Assembly (NCBI GenBank): GCA_036346405.1
Contig: CM070550.1
Coordinates: 17,828,115 to 17,892,114 of the forward strand
Source: Phyllostachys edulis
Taxonomy: Eukaryota; Streptophyta; Magnoliopsida; Poales; Poaceae
DNA: 64,000 nucleotides
Reading direction: 5' to 3'
In this document: piece by piece, positions 22,437-33,035 of the stretch
Layout: each line of letters opens with the position of its first letter
How positions within the stretch are numbered: the stretch's first letter is position 1
Program-made: the position numbers and the translations under genes
The notes under the pieces: model-generated
What the model was told of the DNA's origin: nothing
Databases searched by the model: none
Seen by the model: the letters and a program-made list of their open reading frames with translations, nothing else

Positions 22437-24406
22437 TGTAGGACCGAAAGGCGACTAGAGGGGAGGCGAATAGGAGCACCAAATCTTTTTCACTTTGAAT
22501 GGATTCAACTCGCAAATCGCAAATCACTCCAATAGCTATGAGAGCTATGAAGATGAATACTTAAGCATAGTGGAAGACTTGTAATGAATCCACTCCTAAA
22601 CCCCCAAAGGCACAGCAGCAAAAACCCTAAAGAAGTTCTGAAAAATCAGGGAAATCGGTACAACCGCAGGCAAACGGGCGATCGTACCTATGTTCGGTAC
22701 AACCGCAGGAAAACGAACGGTCGTACCAATGTTCGGTACAATGGGAGGCAAACGAGCGGTCGTACCAATGTTCAGTACAACCACAGTTATAAGGGCGGTC
22801 GTACCGATTGTCTTGGAACAGCCCGACGACGAAAACTAAAATTGTCACAACTTTTGATCCACTTGGCCAAATTCTATGAGATTTGAAACACACCTTCCTT
22901 AGGAGGTTAGGAACCTATTCCAAGCAAAGAATCACTAGATCCACGTCAAAGTTCCTACCTTTCTCGAATTGAACGAAGGAGATTTCAAAACCGAGTTTCG
23001 AACCAAAACATAATCTAAGCCTTGCTCGTGGGCTATGGATTATCAAGATGACCTTAGATGGTCTCCCACAAGTCACAGCAAGCATAAGCAACAGAGGGAA
23101 TCGAGGAAAAACCAGTGGAACATCAAAATCACCAAAACATCAAAGTAAAGTGCAAGAGCAAGAAAAAGAACGATGAGGGCTCATCTCAGAGAACTTGCAA
23201 GGATTAATTGATGATTGATGATTCGTGGTTACAGCCACTCCATCTTGGAGGGCACAACTCAGTACATGAGCATACAAGGCATCAATCCCTAAACCCTAGC
23301 TCTCATCTTCCTTTTCTAAACCCTAAGACCAAATAGGGTTTTTCTCAATGGACTCCCTTGGGTCATTGGAACCAAAGACACAAGGCTTATATAGTGGAGG
23401 CTAAGATTCTAGGAATATTCTATTAGGGCACCCATTAAACCCTAACACACAATGGGTTAACACACACACGCATCTCAAAGCGTTGTCTTCATCTTCGATT
23501 GACCTAAACCGCTTCTCCAAGCGCCGACCCGCGCCGTGGTTTAGCCAACAAGTCACAAAGGCGGTATTTGGTGAAATTACCAAAATACCCTTCTCGATCC
23601 TTCTCCATGGACCGAGTCCAATCCATCAAAGCAATCACCGCTTTCATACGTGTAGGTTGATCAATAGCTCTCATCATGTCGGCAAGTCTCTCCGTCCGAA
23701 TTCCATCGAACCTCCAAGGCACTTGCACCGACCGCCACCGCTTGATCCAACCAATTGTATCGAATCGCCTGCTTCGATCAACCTCGCCCATTCTGCGCCA
23801 TGCTTGAGTCACTGACCTCACCCGCATCCATGATCGCTTACGGACCTCGGCTCTCCAAGCTTAGTCCCGATCCTCCTTAGATTGACCGTCGTTGACACGC
23901 AAGCCACTTGCACAAAGAATAGACCAAGAAATCGTCTCCAGAACAAGTTCTTCACAACTTGACCCACGTTAGCTCAAAACATGCAATATGCAACACATAC
24001 ACAAAGATAAACATGGATATGACCTATCCCAAAACCAAAACTCCAAAAGGTCGACATTCACAACAAATTGATGCGGCCAGCGTTATTAAGCAGTATAACC
24101 GATCTTCGGTCGCATCTTGCAACAATAACTTCTGATCGTTCGATTTCCAATGAAGACCGAATTCCCAAAACAACTTCTCGAAATAAGCTACGCTATCTAC
24201 CAATCGGTATAACCGCGATCCGGTATCTTGCCACACAACTTGCGGTTGTACCGTTCCGCGGTCGTACCGCCCTTTAAACGCCGGTTCTATCGAAAATCCT
24301 AACACTTTGCTGAAACTTTCTGAAAAACAGGAATTCCAACAAACCTTCAACCAAATTGCCAATTGTAACATACTAGGATCATGAGCATATCCTCATGATA
24401 TCCACA
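22437..24406 (-). repeat. Solo Ty1/copia LTR, 1970 bp, with target duplication
   Basis: The plus strand begins TGTAGGACCGAAAGGCGACT and ends GATATCCACA. The five bases GATAT lie directly before (22432-22436) and after (24407-24411), a perfect target-site duplication. Read on the minus strand, the 3' end is AGTCGCCTTTCGGTCCTACA preceded by TTCGCCTCCCCTCT, the SIRE-type LTR ending also seen at 11.69 kb. A minus-strand TATA box (TATATAAG, 23393-23386) is present. No internal retroelement sequence remains, so it formed by LTR-LTR recombination. Open frames inside (for example 23483-23827) are taken as chance. Confidence 0.85.
22653..22812. repeat. Tandem repeat in the solo LTR, about 46 bp unit
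   Basis: About three and a half copies of a unit reading GGTACAACCGCAGGCAAACG, then GGCGATCGTACC and AATGTTC. Copies start near 22657, 22695, 22735 and 22775 with small changes (CGGTCGTACCAATGTTC is conserved). A related GCGGTCGTACCG word recurs at about 24258. Confidence 0.75.
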
Positions 24407-24411
24407 GATAT

Positions 24412-26558
24412 GAACCGTATTTCTCGCTCTCCACTTCTCCATAAGTCCAGGCATGGTCTACAACTACAAGACCACAACCTCAATTCAGTTTTGGATGATT
24501 TCTCCAAGCATGCTCTCCACTTCTCCGGAGTCTAGTTGTTGTTTCGGATGATTGAATGATTTCTGTAATGCATGAAAAATCTGTAATCTTAATTATGTGT
24601 TTAAACTTGTTAACTGAAAACTGGTCGGAATCTATGCTCACCGATTTTCAGCCGAAATCTGGCCAATTTTTTCCTAAATGTTTCCAAAATTTAAATTGTG
24701 GTTTGAAAAATTTGGCTGAAAGTTGCCAAAAAAAACTAAAAATTGGCAGAATCGGACTTATGGGCCCCCATAAAAAAAATACTGGTAACCGAAACACTGG
24801 CCGTTGGTGATGCGTCCTTGGTTCAGGCTTCAGCCCCATAATCTGTCTTGTTCTGCTTTTGTCGAGTAAGACTTGAACAATACCAGCTGCTTCTTCAAAC
24901 AAGATTGGACATCACGATGCACACATCAAGTTGGACTTCTCAATGTACAGCAACGCATGCTTGTTTAAGCATAAAGACTGATCAACTAGAAGATATGGCC
25001 AAAAAATAAAAGCATAATAACTTTATAAAATGGAGCAACTAGGCTAAGATTTAGCTACATGCATTTGTGAAGAGAAAAAAGAGATGAACGCCGGAGCAGA
25101 TCCGAATTCACATGCTGCAGGTCGCAGCAAGGAGTGTTTTTTTTTTGTTTGATCGATTATATCATAAGCCGTATAATTGCATTCACATGGTTTTGAACAT
25201 AAGTGCTAGCGACCGACCGGCATTGCTGTGCAACTTTATGTTCTTAGCTATATATTGGGGATAATCAATCTGGGCGCCAGTTAGAGACCGATCACTACGT
25301 ATGTTTCAAAAAGAGACTCACTATGTACGAACGTTCAAGATAACCCGGCCATTAAATACTTTGTGACATCGGCCAATTTTTGGCTAGTGTTTCTGGCAAA
25401 CTAATGCTACAACACATTTATAAACGCCCTACAATCCAAATAAAGCCCTAAATGGTTTTTACACGGTGATTATTTATGAACACCCCCATAAATTCCGTCG
25501 GGAAATGTGGTAATGCGCAGCTCCTAATTTCACCTTTTGGACTTCATTTTGGCTAGACATCATGGAAAACATTGCTTAATTATATGTATAGTACGCTGAA
25601 AATGAAGTTATTTGCAACAATCTGTAACCTTAGGACGCTTTCTGCATAGTTGCCATTTTAAACCAACCTCAACTCGAACGTGTAACAGGGAGTTTATTTT
25701 CTTGTGCCTTGGAGATCTAGGTTTAGGGAGAAGAGAGGAGGTTAATTCCACTAAGTCCATCCATTAGAGAGTGAAATTTGGATGATTTGGAGCCTCCTCT
25801 CAAGTATTGGGTCCTGCTTCTTGTATTTGCTTCATATCTATAGTGGATTGCTTGTCTCGTTGTCTCTCGTAGTTTTTTTTATTTTTCCGGAGAGCAAACA
25901 TAGAGGTAGGCTAGTGAAATTTCCAACAAGGGCACTTGTTATCTCGTTTTCATGTAATCCGGTATCACTCTTGTCACAGTTGATGTTGATTGATGAATTA
26001 GATCCATAGTTCCATTTACTCACATTAATTGATCGTGTGTTGATGAGTTGACATATGAGATAACATGTGTTCTTTGATAAGTTGACATATGAGATAACAT
26101 GTGTTCTTTGATATGTTGATGATGATGTTTGGGTATTGATGTTGTAGTGACTAGTGAGTTCAATCTTACAAGTATATTGTTATTGTGAAGATTTGAGCAC
26201 TTTATGTGTGTGGTTTGGAGCAAATTTTGCTCTTTTGTTGATGTACATGAGTTGTTCGATGTAATACTTGAGGTAATAGCATGCTAATTTGGTCGCTTCC
26301 CTACCCTCCGCGCTCACAGGAAAAGTAATCCTAGTATGGCTTGTTCACTTTGAGTCTTGGACAAACATTCTTTATGCAAATGCAACACTTGGATAGCATC
26401 ATCATAGGTCATCACAAACTTACGCAACTAGCACAAGAAAACTCTAGGGCCTAGACGCTAACCCATAAATCCGTTTATTCAAATGTACCAGCCCTAGCTA
26501 AGCTATAGTAAAACAAGTAAGGCCCGATTAATTAGTATGTGGCTGGTCATAGTATATA

Positions 26559-26560
<2 letters not shown>
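24412..26560. other. Intergenic DNA without recognised gene
   Basis: No domain was seen on either strand. 25680-26260 looks like retroelement leader or LTR DNA (AGGTTTAGGGAGAAGAGAGG followed by T-rich tracts). It contains a 37 bp tandem duplication of GTTGACATATGAGATAACAT plus GTGTTCTTTGATA at about 26048-26114. Short open frames at 24556-24902 and 25782-26009 have no support. Confidence 0.5.

Positions 26561-26561
<1 letters not shown>

Positions 26562-26613
<52 letters not shown>
26562..26613. repeat. (CT)n microsatellite
   Basis: Uninterrupted CT dinucleotide run of 52 bp between AT-rich flanks. Confidence 0.95.
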
Positions 26614-26615
<2 letters not shown>

Positions 26616-27860
26616 GCTCCTTGACCTGATAGTACCACGAATTATATAGGGATATAACCTTCCATGCTATATAAACACTTGAGTTAATTGCGAAACTAAA
26701 ACCTAAAAGCTAGACGTGTAAAACAACACAAATACACAAATACCATACCTTAAAAAGCAGTCCTTCCTCACACTACAGGCTAGGCAAGTTTGTGATATTG
26801 GCACGGCTCAATCAGATCGAACAAAACAACATCCTTGCACCTCGCTAGCTAGTGCAGAAGTATCACCCGATTTGATTGAACCATGCCAACATCGCATTCT
26901 CCCAGCCAATAATAATCCTTGGAGGCAACCATAGCTCTGATCCCCAAATGCAAACCGACCACCATCTTATAGCCAAACCCCCAATGTAAACCTAAGAGAT
27001 CGAGAACTTGACTGACAATGGAACATGGAGCTGAATTAATAGGCGGCGGAAACGATGAACGCGCAAGCGTAAGCCGAGAAGAAAAGAAAGAGAAAGAAAA
27101 ATAAATGGTTGAGACATCAATGTCTCGCCAAAGCCTTCCTCTCATATGGAAGAGAGCAAGCAAGCATGCATCACGCAGCCAAAATATAAATACAAATTGC
27201 AAGCCAAGACGTAAGGGAGAGGAGGGGAACAGAGGGAGGTAGCTAGGCATGGGCCGGCCAATGACTTGCCGATGCGTACGTTTTTCCTCCGGTAGTGGTT
27301 GATGACTTGGGCGGTTAGCTAGCCAGCTACCAATCCATCTCCGTATGTGCCGTCCTGCCGGCCTGAGCAGCTCGTGTATATGCGTGAACGTCATGTGTCT
27401 GACCGGCCTGGAGCATGCGCCAAACGTCCAATTTTCTCATTGGAATTGCATGCTTCCCGGGTGATTTTCAGTCTGAACGTACGTACTCGCATTGGCCGGC
27501 GCGGCGAATTGACCGCTTCTTGCGTCGATCGATCAGCACTGTAACTAGGTTTGATTCGGTCTAGGCCTGCAGTTAATGGACAGGCAGGGAGGAAGAAGTT
27601 AAGTGCAGCTGATTACTTCATCAGTTGAATAGCTGCTGCGTTGCTTTTGAATCGTGATTTGTCAGGTCAGTTGAGAGGCGACAGTACGACAGGAGTGCAT
27701 ATACAAGGGGTTGATGACCTGTATCTTGAAAAGCGTCAATAATCAGAGCTGTAGATAGCTTAAACTATGCTGCATTTGTAAGGTGTATCTACTATCTACC
27801 CATTGGCTGCCTTGATTTGATGAAGACATACATCCATCGAAAAATGGTACGAGTAAATTT
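26614..27860. other. Intergenic DNA; one long open frame of doubtful meaning
   Basis: A 181-codon open frame lies on the minus strand at 27394-26849. Its translation has no recognised domain, its codon use is unlike the GC-rich first exons of the two host genes here, and it lacks splice or start context. It is recorded as an unsupported open frame. Otherwise I see nothing in this stretch. Confidence 0.4.
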
Positions 27861-28341
27861 GTGTGTTTGGTTCCTATATATCCTTAACTCCGTCCAGACG
27901 GTCATCGGTGAAGTGAGTCGATCGTGTGGATCTAATATGAGTTGTTTGGTTGGTACATTTACATTGGGCGGTTTGTCTTGAGATGTTGTTTGGTTGGGTG
28001 CATAAGGGCGTTGACCGCAAGTGTAGATGCAAGAGGCGGTGGAAAGAAAATGTTAGCATTGCTTTAATTTTGTCTTAATATATTCTAATAGCCTTCATTT
28101 TACCTTAACCCACTTTAATCCACTCTAATACTACCTAATATGCACTAATCACCTCTTAATAACATCATTAGCGAGCGCATCTCCGAAAAATGGAGAAATT
28201 GGGCGTTTCTGCCAAGCCTGGCCCAAAGGCGTCTTTTGCATCTGCTCAGCCATGTTTTACATGCGACCATCCAAACAAGTGAAACCAAAAAGATTCTACG
28301 TGAGAGAGTCGGTCCAAGCTTATGCACCCAACCAAACACAT
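27861..28341 (+). mobile_element. MITE-like unit, copy 1 of a tandem trio
   Basis: The unit starts GTGTGTTTGGTTCC and ends CCCAACCAAACACA, which are inverted complements. An internal GTTTGGTTGGGTGCATAAG at about 27985 is the reverse complement of the right end CTTATGCACCCAACCAAAC. The middle holds a conserved segment ACTTTAATCCACTCTAATAC then TACCTAATATGCACTAATCA (about 28110-28155). The unit is non-coding. Its superfamily is not resolved. Confidence 0.6.
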
Positions 28342-28344
28342 TGG

Positions 28345-28836
28345 TGTGTTTGATTCCCTATACCCCCTAGCTTTGGCTCAGAGGGTCATCCAGATGAAGT
28401 GAGCCATCGTGTGGATGCAATATGAGTTGTTTGGTTTGGTTTCATTTACATTGGGCGGTGTCTTTGAGATGTTGTTTGGTTGGGTGCATAAGGACGTTGA
28501 CCGCAAGTGTAGATGCAAGAGACGGTGGAAAGAAAATGTTAGCATTGCTTTAATTTTGTCTTAATATATTCTAATAGCCTTCATTTTACCTTAACCCACT
28601 TTAATCCACTCTAATACTACCTAATATGCACTAATCACCTCTTAATAACATCATTAGCAGAGCCTGCATCTAGAAAAATGGAGAAATTGGGCGTTTCTGC
28701 CCAACCTAGCCCGAAGGCGTCTTTTGCATCTACTCAGCCAGGTTGCTTTACGCATGCAGTCATCTAAACAAGCGAAACCAAAAAGATTCTGCACATGAGG
28801 AGCCTGGCCCAAGCTTATGCACCCAACCAAACACAT
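28345..28836 (+). mobile_element. MITE-like unit, copy 2 of a tandem trio
   Basis: It follows copy 1 head to tail, with the same order of blocks: GTGTGTTTGATTCC start, GATGTTGTTTGGTTGGGTGC, TAGCATTGCTTTAATTTTGT, the TACTACCTAATATGCAC segment (28614-28631), and ACCCAACCAAACACAT end. It lacks the CACTA insertion found in copy 3 and so serves as an empty-site reference. Confidence 0.65.
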
Positions 28837-29129
28837 GGGTGTGTTCCTTACATACCCCTAGCCTAACCCGTACGGGTCATCCAGACTAAAGTGAGCCAGT
28901 CTGTGTGGATGCAATATGAGTTGTTTGGTTAGCTGTTTCTGTTGAGTCAGGGTGTGCTGAGATGTTGTTTGGTTGGGTACATAAAAACGTTGACCGCAAG
29001 TGTAGATGCAAGAGATGGTGGAAAGAAAATGTTAGCATTTCTTTAATTTTGTCTTAATATATTCTAATAGCCTTCATTTTACCTTAACCCACTTTAATCC
29101 ACTCTAATACTACCACTACTACAGAAAAG

Positions 29130-29480
29130 GCTTTCACAGACGGTTCAAAACGCCATCACGAGCGGTTTCGTGAGCCGTCTCGAGTTTATAGGTCGATGAT
29201 GACATGAGGTCATCACGAGCGGTTTTGAACCGTCTCGTGATGTATACTTCCTGAGCGGTTTGTGGTTCAAACCGTCTGCGATAACATATATCACGCAGCG
29301 GTTTCATCCACAAACCGCTGCAGTGATAATCATATCACGACGGTTTCAGCCACAAACCGTCGTGATAATCACATATCACAGAGCGGTTTTAGCCACAAAC
29401 CGTCGTGATAATCACATATCACGAGCGGTTTGTGGCTAAAACCGTCGTGATATGTGATATCCTGACGATTTGTGTTTGGC
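29130..29480. repeat. Left subterminal motif array of CACTA B
   Basis: Alternating motifs of the CACAGACGGTT family, many written here as CACGAGCGGTTT or CACGACGGTTT, with partners AAACCGTCGTGATA. The change from the CACAGACGG form seen in CACTA A and in the first copy here (29135) affects mostly the CAG/CTG part of the motif. Confidence 0.75.
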
Positions 29481-29492
29481 TCATCTGTGATT

Positions 29493-30197
29493 TTCTCTAT
29501 AAAGACCCAGCGTTGGTGCTTGTACCATTAAATCGGCATCATATATATATTACATATATATTGTTAAGTGATCTCTCGACCACTTTGGGGGATCGTCACG
29601 CGACATGAGAAGGATGAGGCGGTAGCCACGGGCAACCTCATTGAGCCCATGCAAATATAAAAATATGGATGCAAAGAGCGGTCGGACATCCAATTACAGA
29701 TTGGGCGTCGCTATGTTGAAAAATATCGTTGATCTTGTAATACTCCGTGGGAAGTGGCATCATATATTAGCAACTAACCATTCTTGAGCATGTAATCGTC
29801 TTTAAACCCAACAAGAACACCAAGCAACCATTCTCATATTTCAAAAGAATTCTCAACTTGTTGCTTGGTGTTCTTGTTGGCTTTAAAGACAATTACATGC
29901 TCAAGAATTGTTGGTTGCTAATACATGATGCCACTTCCCAAAGTGAGTAGTTAAGATCAACGCCACTTTCGAACATAGCGACGCCCAATCCGTAATTGAT
30001 GTCCGATCGCTCTTTTGCATCCATACTTTATACTTGCAAGGGCTCAATGAGATTGCCCGTGGATACCGCCTCATTCTTCTCATGTCATGTGGACTACTTT
30101 CCTAAAGTGGTCGAGGATCACTTAATAATATATATATATATATATATGATGCCGATTTTAATGGCACAAGCACCAACGCTGGAGACTTTATAGAGAA
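29493..30197. repeat. Long palindrome: inverted repeat with about 337 bp arms
   Basis: Left arm 29493-29828 (starts TTCTCTATAAAG, ends ACCAAGCAAC). Right arm 29860-30197 is its reverse complement (starts GTTGCTTGGT, ends CTTTATAGAGAA). The spacer is 31 bp. Landmarks pair along the whole length: GCGTTGGTGCTTGT with ACAAGCACCAACGC, GATTGGGCGTCGCTATGTT with AACATAGCGACGCCCAATC, and TTCTTGAGCATGTAAT with ATTACATGCTCAAGAA. By eye about nine positions in ten match. A transcript across it would fold into a long double-stranded hairpin. It lies just inside the left subterminal array of CACTA B. Confidence 0.9.
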
Positions 30198-30264
30198 GAG
30201 ATTATGAATGGAATGGTAGGACGACTGCACGCAAGAGGTAGGAGAACTTGACCGGCATGAACAA

Positions 30265-30621
30265 GGGGACTATTAATATGAACTAATTATCAATTCAATT
30301 TCAGCATAAGACTATTGACACCATTACATCACGAGCAAGGGACTATTAATATGAACTAATTATCAATTCAATTTCAGCATAAGACTATTGACATCATTAC
30401 ATCACACAAAGAAGAGGACTATTAATATGAACTAATTATCAATTCAATTTCAGCATAGGACTATTTACATCATTACATCACGAGCAAGGGGACTATTAAT
30501 ATGAACTAATTATCAATTCAATTTCACATAGGACTATTTACATCATTACATCACGAGCAAGGGGACTATTAATATGAACTAATTATCAATTCAATTTCAG
30601 CATAAGACTATTAACATCATT
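30265..30621. repeat. Minisatellite, about 73 bp unit, five copies
   Basis: Five consecutive copies of GGGGACTATTAATATGAACT, then AATTATCAATTCAATTTCAG, then CATAAGACTATTGACAT and CATTACATCACGAGCAA. Starts are near 30265, 30337, 30414, 30490 and 30562. The last copy diverges after CATCATTGAGCGG. Confidence 0.9.
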
Positions 30622-30929
30622 GAGCGGTTCATCGCAAGAGAACAAGACCAAGGGTGTCCAAACCCACCACACCAAGAGTAGCCCTCGGCATCCATCGCAG
30701 AGCACTAGCTAGCCATTTTCATCACAGAGCAAGGAGGGTAGAGACAGAGAGGGACCTTAGTACAAATAAACCACGGTGGCGACCCCACCACCAAGACAAC
30801 CCTCATCCATTTCCTTTACCTTGCATAAATCACACAAACATCGAGGACACAACTTAAGGCTCATGCATAAAAATCAAACTCAACAAAAGACATTAAGCTA
30901 ACAGATCTAGAGGAGAATAGAGAGAGGAT

Positions 30930-31262
30930 GGGAAAGCAAAGCCCGGCCAGACCCTAGCGGGCGCAAAGGGGTCGGGCGACGGCGACGAGGTCGGCGGCGG
31001 CGTCGAGGTGGGGAGGAACGGAGTTAGGGGCGCAAACCCTAGCGGCGGAGGCGGGAGTGACGAGTTTGGGCGTCATCGTGGTTGTATTGGTGATGACGCC
31101 GCAAAAGACACTCTTATCGTCTGAGTGTCTTTTGCGGTGTCACCAGATCTACCTAACCGTCGGCAACAGGAAGAATAAGCGGCGTCGGCGGCGACGAGGA
31201 GGAACGGACGAGAGTAAGGCAGCCGGGAGTGACGAGTTAGGCGCAAACCCTAGCGGCAAGCT
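30930..31262. other. GC-rich block with a strong short hairpin (CACTA B)
   Basis: The block contains two CAAACCCTAGCGG-type copies (31037 and 31246) and GACGAG-rich DNA. At 31088-31145 there is a hairpin: GACGCCGCAAAAGACACTC pairs with GAGTGTCTTTTGCGGTGTC (19 pairs, one G-U), the loop is TTATCGTCT, and the stem extends outward by TGGTG/CACCA past a small bulge. The open frame at 31057-31269 is not supported. Confidence 0.6.
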
Positions 31263-31279
31263 ATGCTAGCTCCTACTTA

Positions 31280-31475
31280 TAAAGACTTATCGAGACGGTT
31301 CTATTATGGAACCGTCGGTGATATCATCACGACGGTTCCATAATGGAACCGTCTGGTGATATGGGACATATCACGAGCGGTTCCATTATGGAACCGTCCG
31401 AGCGGTTCCATATGGAGCCGTCGTGATATATCATATCACGACGGTTCCATTATGGAACCGTCCGTGAAATGTTTT
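31280..31475. repeat. Internal motif array of CACTA B
   Basis: Repeated GACGGTTCCATTATGGAACCGTC palindromic words (as in 31322-31352 and 31440-31462), about 1.6 kb from the right terminus. Each is itself an inverted pair, so the DNA can form serial small hairpins. Confidence 0.8.
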
Positions 31476-31526
31476 TTCTCAAGTATATACACTTACATGA
31501 CATGTGAAGAAATTACATGTTTATAT

Positions 31527-31737
31527 TAAAAAGCGAAACCTATAATTAAACAAGGTTTTTCTAGTGGCGAAGGTAGGTCGCTATCTCCATCTCGCAATAC
31601 TTCATAGGCGGCGTGTCGGCATCGGACGGTTCTGATCGTGACGAAGCTGAAATCGTCCACCGACCGATTATTGACGCTTCGTTCGATATAATTAATATTA
31701 ATTGTAACTTCACCTCCAAACTAGATTTTGTTTTTCC

Positions 31738-31814
<77 letters not shown>

Positions 31815-32075
31815 CGCAATAATTCAACATATAATTAAATATAGTAACTTCACCTCCAAACTTTTTTTTCATTTTGAAATTTTCATATATATGGCCAAGC
31901 AAATGTGGCGTTAAACTAAAAAAGATTTAAAAAGTAAAACCTATAAATAAAACAAAGTTTTTCTAGTGGCGGAGGTAGGTGCTATCTCCGTCTTCAATAC
32001 TTCATAAGGCGGCAGGCGTCGGCATTGGGCGGTTCTCGATCATCGGCGAATGAAGCTCGAAATCGTCCACTCACG
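31527..32075. repeat. Direct duplication with (AT)n in CACTA B
   Basis: A segment running AAAACCTATAA, TTTTTCTAGTGGCG, GAGGTAGGT, CTATCTCC, AATACTTCATA, GGCGG, CGTCGGCAT and GAAATCGTCCAC occurs at about 31535-31655 and again at about 31935-32065. The phrase TAACTTCACCTCCAAACT also occurs twice (31707 and 31845). Between the copies lies (AT)n at 31741-31802, followed by (AG)n. Confidence 0.75.
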
Positions 32076-32498
32076 ACGCGCTCGTTCAAGTGTCTCCAAG
32101 ACCCTCGATTTGTTGAACCAAGAAGAATTGAGCCCATAGGCTCTCTTCCCTTGCTTGAGGGTATCGGCCGTCGTATCGATGCGCTGCGCCTCGATTTCAC
32201 AGTCCAAGTGACGGCAAGCCTCCTGGAGACGTGCAACGTCGTTTTGGAGGACTACGTCGATGACGCTGTAAACGCGCCGAAAGTGGGAGATCACCCGGAA
32301 GACACGGCGGAGGAGGATGTCAAGACGGCGGAAGGTGGCCGTCACCTGCTCCGGCAAATTCTCCGCCGGCAGAGGAGTGAAGACACTGTTGATCAAACAG
32401 TGTTCTTCCGCAGCGACGGTTCAACCTACACCGAGAGAGGTGCTCGTACAGTGAGGCCGGAAGGCCATCAGTGCGCGGCGACGGGGAAGAGGCAGCCA
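32040..32498 (-). CDS. Unidentified small open frame in CACTA B
   Basis: The minus strand could encode a small protein beginning MAASSPSPRTDGLPASLYEH near 32498 and, after a frame change near 32395, continuing VFTPLPAENLPEQVTATFRR to about 32040. The second part is helical and charged and looks more protein-like than its shadow on the plus strand (32025-32519). I do not recognise a family. It could be a captured host exon, since non-autonomous CACTA elements often carry such pieces, or a chance frame in GC-rich DNA. Confidence 0.25.
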
Positions 32499-32699
32499 TT
32501 TCGTTTTTTAATTTTATAAGTATGTGGGGATGATCATCTTGGATGGCGGATGATCCTTTTATATCAAACAAGGAATAAATTCGGAGCGTGAGACGAAGAG
32601 ACGATCGGGGAGCCGAAGCGGATTGGCGACGAACAGACGCCGCGCCGGCGATGAAGAGACGCATCGGGGAGCCGAAGCGATGGCGACGACCGTGGAGCT

Positions 32700-33035
32700 G
32701 TAGCGATATTATCACAGACGGTTATTGTTAAGAACCGTCTGTGATACTAATTAATATCACGAGCGGTTCTTGTTGAGCGACCGCGTGATACTTCACGACG
32801 GTTGTGTTTAAAAACCGCTCGCGATCTCGATTAATATCACAGACGGTTAGTGTTGAGCCAAATGCTCGTGATACTTCCTGACGGTTTTCAAAATGAACCG
32901 TCGTGATATTGCCTCTTCACGAGCGGTTTTTAGCGCGGCCCGAAGAGTACGCATTTGTCTCTAAACCAAAACCATCTGTGATTGAATGTAATACCGACGG
33001 TTTTGGTCAACCGTCTGTGATGAGGCGTCCAGTAT
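32700..33035. repeat. Right subterminal motif array of CACTA B
   Basis: Inverted pairs ATCACAGACGGTTATTG/AAGAACCGTCTGTGATA and variants run to GATGAGGCGTCCAGTATTAG just inside the terminus, matching the end of CACTA A. Confidence 0.8.

Noticed and set aside
26849..27394. 181-codon minus-strand open frame
   Set aside because: No recognisable domain, ordinary intergenic composition and no start or splice support; noted only as an open frame.
14180..33035. Regularly spaced short repeats as a CRISPR-like array
   Set aside because: The repeats alternate in orientation, are imperfect and lie inside CACTA termini of a plant genome; they are transposon subterminal motifs.
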